Positions 57,024-64,000 of a stretch of 64,000 nt of DNA are shown piece after piece. The notes under the pieces are model-generated. The model was not told where the DNA came from, did not search any database, and was given only the letters and a program-made list of their open reading frames with translations. The stretch is from Limnomonas spitsbergensis (lineage: Eukaryota > Chlorophyta > Chlorophyceae > Chlamydomonadales), in the NCBI GenBank assembly GCA_037349105.1, contig JAYJMM010000103.1, positions 2,604,001-2,668,000 of the forward strand. The letters are read 5' to 3'. Each line of letters opens with the position of its first letter. Position 1 is the first letter of the stretch. Made by a program: the position numbers and the translations under genes.

Positions 57024-58854
57024 GGTGGCGTTCGTGGGGGGAGGAGGTATCTGGGGACCGCAACCAGCCCCTGCTGATGCTGCACGTACAAGCACAGAAG
57101 GTTAGCAGTATCCAATGTTCAGTTCTGTTCCGAGAAGTGGGGTAAATAATTCAACTGCTGCTGAATTTTCCCTCACCTGACATTCGCTCTTGGAGCACCT
57201 GTGATCTTGCAGCGGCCATCATCAACTCGAAAGGATTCACTGTGCCACGAAAGCAGAAACGCGATTCAATTCCCCGAACCTGGGCCAACAAGCTTCGCCA
57301 ACCAAACTAAGGCTGGCGATGCGCGGGTAGTGGCGGAAAATTCAGGAGCATGTAATTACCGTATGTGACCTCGGTGTGCGGGTTCTTGAGGTAAGGAACT
57401 GAGGCAGCATGACCACATGAGTCCCTACTCCGTTTAGACATTGTGTATTGCGGCTGAGATGCGCAAAAGTTTGAAATGGGTTAGTTTTCAGTGATACAGG
57501 TAATAGTTAAGTTTCGATAAGATAAATGTTAGGCATCGAAAGTTTCAAATCGCTGTTCATTTGTACGGCAAGTGTTCGGATCCGTATTTTGTGTAGATCT
57601 GCATTTCAGGCCAGCTTGAGCTAGCCCGTGTTGTGCTGCTTTCCAGCCATTTCCAGCTCCAACAATGCTAAATAGTGGAACATTTCAAATGCATGGCTTC
57701 TCGCATTCCACTATTTTCTCTAGCGATGGCAGGGGGCGATGGTGTCCCTCCGTGATGTCAAGTTTAGAACAGTGCATACCCGGTGGGCCCTGCTGAACGC
57801 TCGGCCACGTGGGGCTGGTAGGGAATGACTATGCTGAATTCCAGGTACTATGCACATCCTGGGCCATGGTGCAGCCATGCCATTCTCCTACGTTGCTGAA
57901 GCGGCCCCACCTTAGAGGCGAGAACTGGCAGTCATGATCCAACATGTGGGTGCGGGGGCCATGCATGAAAGACAGAGGAAACCATGCTTCTTTCTATGTT
58001 GATATCAGCAGAGCTCGCACAGGCCTCGAACTAAATATTATGGTGATCAAAATCTGCTGCTACTAGCAGGAGTTAGGGGCATGCCCCGTTCAAATTAGAT
58101 GAATGGAAGACACATAACATGCTTCCTTTCCTTTTACTGCCAACCATACAGGACGTCGGAGAGCCCGCAGGCAGGGGTGGGAGGCCCTGGATATTGTTAT
58201 TTTTTAGATGAGTTTTTTGAAGGCTTGTCTCTTCAGGGGCAGGGGATGCGGTTTGCCCGACCTTTGTGTTATTTTTGTTTGGTGGGTAAACTTGCTTTCC
58301 TTTATTTCCTCTTCTGCCTTCTCCCTTGCCTTTCCTAGCTGTCTTTTTGTTTGCCGATGTGGCCGAGCTTCATTTCAGCATGGCCCAGAGATGTAGTGTC
58401 ATTAGCATGACGTCGTCGACCTTATTCTGTGTAACTCTTGGTTACCGGCAGGATTGCACTCCTTAATTGGACCCAAATTATACGGACACTTTCCTTCTTA
58501 TGGGTGCATACATCTCGTCATTTCTGAACCGTCATAAAAACATCTATGGCCCCATCACCAAGGTGTAATGTCACTGACCAAGGGGGTCGACAAAGCCTGT
58601 CTATATCCAAGCCCTGGATAGAGACAAATATCCAAATGTACCCCGATATATTTCGGGGTAGTTGGTCAAGAAAACCAGGAAAGGGGAAAATTAAGTTCAG
58701 GGACACACAAGTGGCTGACGGGGGGAAAGGTAGAAGAAAGGAAGCCCCAGCCTCTGAAAACGACTACCGTAATCCTTAGCGAAAGCTAACACATCCTCCA
58801 CATAAGCCAGATTCATTTTCGGGGTATAGCATTCACACACAAAATCTGTAATAA
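57024..58854. other. Intergenic, no feature recognised
   Basis: Between the start of the Cys-rich gene and the 3' end of the TIR-ARM gene. Base composition is more even than elsewhere. No exon with matching splice sites, RNA gene or repeat array was found. It should contain the Cys-rich gene's promoter and the TIR-ARM 3' UTR. Confidence 0.4.
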
Positions 58855-61275
58855 TTATACCAACTTGTTCAAGAAAAGTGATGCAAGACAGATGATGCAC
58901 ACTCTTTTATCTCCAGCATTTATCTCTAGCATTTCTATGACTTGCACCACCTCCGAGCTTGATCCCAGCAATGCGACCAATTGGGTGATGGCGCCATCAG
59001 CACGGCCAACCTTGATTCTGCTTTCGACATTGGTTGCAAGATTGAGTAGTGTTCCCGCTGCGTTCTCCTGTACTGCTGGTGAGATTGAGCTCAGCAAGGC
59101 AACCAGCTGGGTGATGGCCCTAGGGAGCATCAGAATCACGGGCCGGTTCTCGGGACAGAATGCAAGGCTGAACAACGCCCTCGACGCCCGTTCGAGCGAG
59201 CATTATTGAGCTTGAGCTAAGCAAGACAACCAGCTGGGTGATGGCACCTGGAACAGCGGCAATCTTGGCCTTTATATTTGAGAATGCAAGGTTCCCTAGC
59301 GCCCCTGCTGCCTTCTCCTGCACGACCAATGAGCATGAGCTGAGCAAGCCAACCAGCTGCGTGATGGCACCAGGGGCAGCAGCAATCTTGACCTTGTTCC
59401 TCACATTTACCGCAAGGCCCATTAGCGCCCCTGCTGCCGCCCGAAGCACTTCCACTGAGCGTGAGCTCAGCAAGGCAACCAGCTGGGTGATGGCACCATG
59501 AGCATCGCCAATCTTGACCTTGTTCTCCGCGTTGAATGCAAGGGTACACAGCAACCGTGCGGCACATTCCTGTACTTTCTCGGAGCTTGAGCTGAGCATG
59601 CATGGCCACCAGCTGGGTGATGGCCCCAGGGGCAGCGGCAATCTTGACCTTAATTTCCATTTCGAGTGCAAGGCGCCCCAGCGCGCCGGCTGCCTCAAAC
59701 TGCACTTCCGCTGATTGTGACCTCAGCGAGGCGGCAAGCTGGGTGATAGCACCAGGGGCACGAACGATACTGACCCTGGCCTCCGTACTCTCTGCAAGAC
59801 AATATAACGCCCCTGCTGCACCTCTTTGTGTTTTCGCTGAATCAGAGCGCAATAAGATGACGAGCTGAGTGATAGCGCCAGGAGCCGTGGCGATGTTGAC
59901 CCTGTTAGACTCTTCCCTGGCTGCAAGGTTCGAGACCACCGTCACTGCTTTCTCTTGAACTTCCACAGAACTGGAGCGCAACAAGACAACCAGCTGGTTG
60001 ATGGTACCTGGAGTAGCAGCGATCTTGTCCAAGTTCTCTATACTGCCTGATGAAATGTTATGTAGCGCCCCAACAGCTTTCTCCTGCACTGCCACAGAGC
60101 TTGAACTCAGCAAGCTGACCAGCTGCCTGATGGCATCATCAGGAGCCGCGACAATCTTGACCCTGATCTCTGCATTGCGTGCAAGATTCTGGAGCGTTCC
60201 TGCTGCAAGCTCTTGCAACCCCACAGAAGTGGAGCGCAACAAGGCAACCAGCTGGTTGATGGCACCTGGAGTAGTAGCACCGGTCTTTACCACGTTATCC
60301 ACATTGACTGAAAGGCTGAACAACGCCCTTGCTGCTGCCCATATTAGCTCTGACGCCGCGGGTGAGAACAGCTTGGCCACCATATTTTCGATTTCAGAGG
60401 GCCCCTTCGTACATTGGCAGGTGCATGTCTTAGGCTGAGGAGGTCGAGGAAAAGGTGCAAAGTGTTAAGGAGTATCAGCCTTTATGATGCACCCACTTGT
60501 ACGCAGGTGCAAGGCATGCACACATCAGCTCCAATGGCAAAAATATTGCCGATTCCACAGGATTGCAGCTTAAAGCCAAACGTTAAAAAGTGCCTTCCCG
60601 CTCAATATAGAAGTATATATGTCAAGCAAGTGCATCTCCCCAATGTACATCCCTGCTGCAATTGGGTTGATGCCAACAAGTGCACCTCCCTAAGCGGAAC
60701 ATAATATAACTCTTCGGATAGTTCTGCTGACTGAAGTTAAGTACCGGTACACCCAAATCAAATGGGGTCGCCACAGAGCATAATCCATCTTAGCAGAATT
60801 TTAAACTTGCAGTACAGCAGTATGGTACCCACCCACCTCATGTGAGCCAGGGAGAACTTTCCCTGCTTGTGCCTTGAAGCACCGTAGCGGTCGGAGCAGA
60901 AAGCGATGAAGATTGTGCAATCCTTCAGGGCACCTTGCGAGACTTGGACCCAGTCAACCTCTCCCTGCATAAGTGGAGCAGTCACTTAGGACTTGGGCAA
61001 TCGAGGACGCATGCCAGAAACAGCAACTAGCAGTTTATACAAACACGTACACAAAAATAAAAGCTCTTCTCTAAGCAGAGGCCAATTGCATATGCACTGG
61101 AATCTCTTACTACTGCCAGCGTCTCACGACATTTCGCACCGGCGAGACTTCCTCGTCCAAGAACACAGGCCAGCCGTCCTCCACCAACGCTACGTACAGC
61201 CAGTTCGCAAGGCCGTCCCCATGGCGGCCCGTGTCTCCACTGCGGCAAGATATCACGATGTCCCATTGCCGCCTG
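58855..61275 (-). CDS. TIR-domain and armadillo-repeat protein, frameshifted
   Basis: Exons 61275-61128, 60964-60833 and 60434-58855 join in phase 0. The first two encode a TIR domain: WDIVISCRSGDT (strand A), GLANWLYVALVEDG (helix A), WPVFLDEEVS (strand B/BB loop), GALKDCTIFIAFCSDRYG (strand C). The third encodes about twelve armadillo-like repeats of ~42 residues with the core APGAITQLVALL and VQEKAAGALxNLA. TIR domains signal or cleave NAD in immunity and cell death; armadillo repeats bind proteins and, in animal SARM1, control a TIR. Oddities: two 4-bp duplications (59597-59604 and 59193-59200) shift the frame, strands D-E of the TIR are missing, and the usual catalytic Glu is not evident (SRHKQGKF where plant TIRs have S-x-W-C-L-x-E-L). 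No upstream exon was found, so the true start is unknown. Probably a recent pseudogene or a locus with sequence errors. Confidence 0.72.
58900..60380 (-). repeat. ~126-bp coding repeats of the armadillo region
   Basis: About twelve units of ~126 bp share the minus-strand reading GGxGCCATCACCCAGCTGGT near each repeat start (plus-strand ACCAGCTGGGTGATGGC at 59100, 59229, 59355, 59481, 59607 and so on). DNA similarity between units is high, favouring unequal exchange. Confidence 0.88.
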
Positions 61276-62864
61276 CTGGGTACACATCAGCACACAGGCA
61301 TCGGCATCCTGAGGATTGACTTGTGCATGCATGCATACATGATGCTAGCTTTTAAAGGAGTGATTTGCATGCAAATCGGGTCATCCAGTCCTTACTTGCT
61401 AAGATCCCTTTGAATCCTGATCAGTCATATTGAACATATCAAAATCTGGAGATCAACAAGTGCCCATCCCCGTCAAGGGAACCTCATCCCCAGTGCTGGC
61501 AGTAACTAAAACCATGACTGTGTGGCCCACCTATCCACAATGTCGTTTTTGGTCGGACAAGGATGGTCTTTCTGGCGTGGGCTTCACTCAGGAAATCAGT
61601 TGATACCGGTACCACACACTCACGGAGTTACCTGAGGCAAAAATGGGCATGCAACTTTATAGACCAACAAGAGCTGCGTGTTAACTAACAGGCATTCCCC
61701 AGGAAAATGAATCATGCATGATCAGGTGCCACTGTGGGCGAGCATATACGGCATTTCCTTGGGCTACGCATGCTCAGCAGCTCGAGATCTATACCGCCAA
61801 TGCACATCATACGGTACAGCTACAGTAAGCATACATGATCGATACAGATACGGTATTATTGATGGAACTGGGATAGGTAGTGAGGAGAGTGACTGGATAC
61901 ATTTACATTGCATGTGTCAGCTACGATTTAGCTACAACACCTTCGGCCGGCAGGGCTTAGTGCACCCATTAACTGTGGGTGCCAGCCGAACCAGATGCTC
62001 AACAGTTTCACCCTACCCAATCGGGGCCAATGACTTGCTATTCTTCGGGTGTCCCAGCGACAGCATGCTATTAGAGGGCCCATGCACCCTCCAGCGTCCC
62101 ACATGGCATTGATGCTCCTGCGGCTCTGCTTTCTCAAGTCCCTGCACATCCGGGTTGCTGTTGCGACCTAACACTCAAGCAGCCGAGTACTTGTTTTGCA
62201 TGGTAGCTGCCATTCAGCTTGGTCATTCTCTACCTGCCCCATGCGGCCAAGCGTTCAGCAGGGCCCAGCGGGTATGTAGCTATGTACTGTTCTAAACTAT
62301 TGAGGCTCAGCAGGCGTCCAGCCATACTTCAGCAACCGATCGGCCGCCTATGGCATGCCATGTGATTTGATTTTGAATATTTTACAGTCCAGCAGAGCAT
62401 CACATTTGATGCAGGGGACATGTGCCTGCAAACAGGTACAACACATTTAATAAACTAGGACAGCGAGCGGAAAAACATCAACCCCCCTGGGCAAGAAATC
62501 AACACACAACCCTAGATGAGTGGCGTGGGAATGAACCCCATAGTGCAGAAAATAAGCCCCATAGTAAAAACGTGGTGCAAAGGAGTTCAGTTGAACACCG
62601 CCTGGGCCTCTGGACGTGCCAGGACAGGTCCCAATGGGACAGCCACAAGGTGGCCTCGTAGCCGACAAAGCAAGCACTCTATAACGACGTATTGGGCATG
62701 CCATTATAACAACTGAAGGCATTAGCCCTCCCCCATTACATTTGCCTTCAATAACAACGTAAGGACAGTACGCAAGGCTGTCCCCAACATAAACCTATTA
62801 GTAAGGTGGGCCTTTTGAACAGGGCCCCGAGGTCCATGACGTCACACCTCTGGACCAAGGCAGA
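61276..62864. other. No gene resolved upstream of the TIR exon
   Basis: A 5' exon and promoter of the TIR-ARM gene should lie here or beyond, but no start codon with a matching donor stood out. The frame entering the TIR exon at 61275 is phase 2. No repeats of note. Confidence 0.35.
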
Positions 62865-64000
62865 GCCCAGAGGATGCTCAGGCCCTCAGGGACAGGCAGC
62901 AACTATGCATCCGAGTGCAGGTTGCTCAGGCCCTCAGGGACAGGCAGCAACTGTGCATCCTAGTGCAGCATGCTCAGGCCCTCAGGGACATGCAGCAACT
63001 GTGCATCCTAGTGCAGGATGCTCAGGCCCTCAGGGACAGGCAGCAACTGTGCATCCTAGTGCAAGATGCTCAGGCCCCCAGGGACAGGCAGCAACTGTGC
63101 ATCCTAGTGCAGGATGCTCAGGCCTCAGGGACAGGCAGCAACTGTGCATCCTAGTGCAGGATGCTCAGGCCTCAGGGACAGGCAGCAACTGTGCATCCTA
63201 GTGCAGGATGCTCAGGCCTCAGGGACAGGCAGCAACTGTGCATCCTAGTGCGGGATGCTCAGGCCCTCCGGGGCACGCAGCAACTGTGCATCCAAGTGCA
63301 GGATGCTCAGGCCCTCAGGGACAGGCAGCAACTGTGCATCCTAGTGCATGATGGTCAGGCCTCAGGGACAGGCAGCAACTGTGCATCCTAGTGCAGGATG
63401 CTCAGGCCCTCAGGGACAGGCAGCAACTGTGCATCCTAGTGCAGCATGCTCAGGCCTCAGGGACAGGAAGCAACTGTGCATCCTAGTGCAGCATGCTCAG
63501 GCCCTCAGGGACAGGCAGCAACTGTGCATCCTAGTGCAAGATGCTCAGGCCCTCAGGGACAGGCAGCAACTGTGCATCCTAGTGCAGGATGCTCAGGCCC
63601 TCAGGGACAAGCAGCAACTGTGCATCCTAGTGCATGATGCTCAGGCCCTTAGGGACAGGCAGCAACTGTGCATCCTAGCGCAGGATGCTCAGGCCCTCAG
63701 GGACAGGCAGCAACTGTGCATCCTAGTGCAGGATGCTCAGGCCCTCAGGGACAGGCAGCAACTGTGCATCCCAGTGCAGGATGCTCAGGCCCTCAGGGAC
63801 AGGCAGCAACTGTGCATCCTAGTGCATGATGCTCAGGCCCTCAGGGACAGGCAGCAACTGTGCATCCTAGTGCAGGATGCTCAGGCCCTCAGGGACAGGC
63901 AGCAACTGAGCATCCTAGTGCATGATGCTCAGGCCCTCAGGGACAGGCAGCAACTGTGCATCCTAGTGCAGGATGCTCAGGCCCTCAGGGACAGGCAGCA
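62865..64000. repeat. 48-bp minisatellite running off the right edge
   Basis: About 24 units of 48 bp (46 bp where CCT is lost) containing CTCAGGCCCTCAGGGACAGG and CAGCAACTGTGCATCCTAGT. The array is unbroken at the window end. Short open frames within it (QALRDRQQLCILVQ) are repeat composition only. Confidence 0.95.

Noticed and set aside
62865..64000. CRISPR-like regular array
   Set aside because: Units are direct tandem repeats with no unique spacers, in a eukaryotic setting.

Overview
This is a nuclear DNA window from a eukaryote, most likely a ciliated green alga of the Chlamydomonadales; that placement is inference. Genes are split by many GT-AG introns with conserved splice sites. TGTAA-type polyadenylation signals, Ala/Gln-rich protein tails, a tubulin glutamylase and a plant-type EDR2 protein all point to a chlorophyte. 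The CCCTAAA/TTTAGGG words scattered through the introns resemble plant-type telomere repeats. Nothing prokaryotic or viral was seen.

Layout. (1) 766-2046, minus: the 5' part of a CHCHD2/CHCHD10-like mitochondrial protein gene whose 3' end lies beyond the left edge. (2) 2323-22662, plus: a complete 16-exon tubulin polyglutamylase of the TTLL6/13 type. Its exon phases agree throughout and predict 1335 residues. It shares a 276-bp divergent promoter with gene 1. (3) 25177-53852, minus: an EDR2-like lipid-binding protein gene (PH, START, then DUF1336) spread over 28.7 kb in about 18 exons. It converges tail-to-tail with gene 2. (4) 54471-57023, minus: a complete 4-exon gene for a 168-residue Cys-rich, probably zinc-binding protein of unknown function. 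(5) 58855-61275, minus: a TIR-domain plus armadillo-repeat gene broken by two 4-bp duplications. (6) 62865-64000: a 48-bp minisatellite running off the right edge.

Most of the sequence is intron, and most intron sequence is tandem repeat. The most striking pattern is where the repeats sit. At many exons in four genes, the last part of the exon with its splice donor (or the first part with its acceptor) has been copied one to thirteen times into the neighbouring intron. Many of the long minisatellites start from the intron sequence next to the splice site. The arrays therefore look templated at exon-intron junctions and then expanded, leaving rows of decoy splice sites. I know of no described system that does this and report it as the main finding. 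The very long open frames in these arrays (up to about 870 codons, often on both strands) are products of repeat composition and not genes.

Functionally the genes are unrelated neighbours: ciliary tubulin modification, mitochondrial intermembrane space, phosphoinositide/lipid signalling, an orphan zinc protein and an innate-immunity-type TIR protein. There is no operon logic; only the shared promoter of genes 1 and 2 suggests possible co-regulation.
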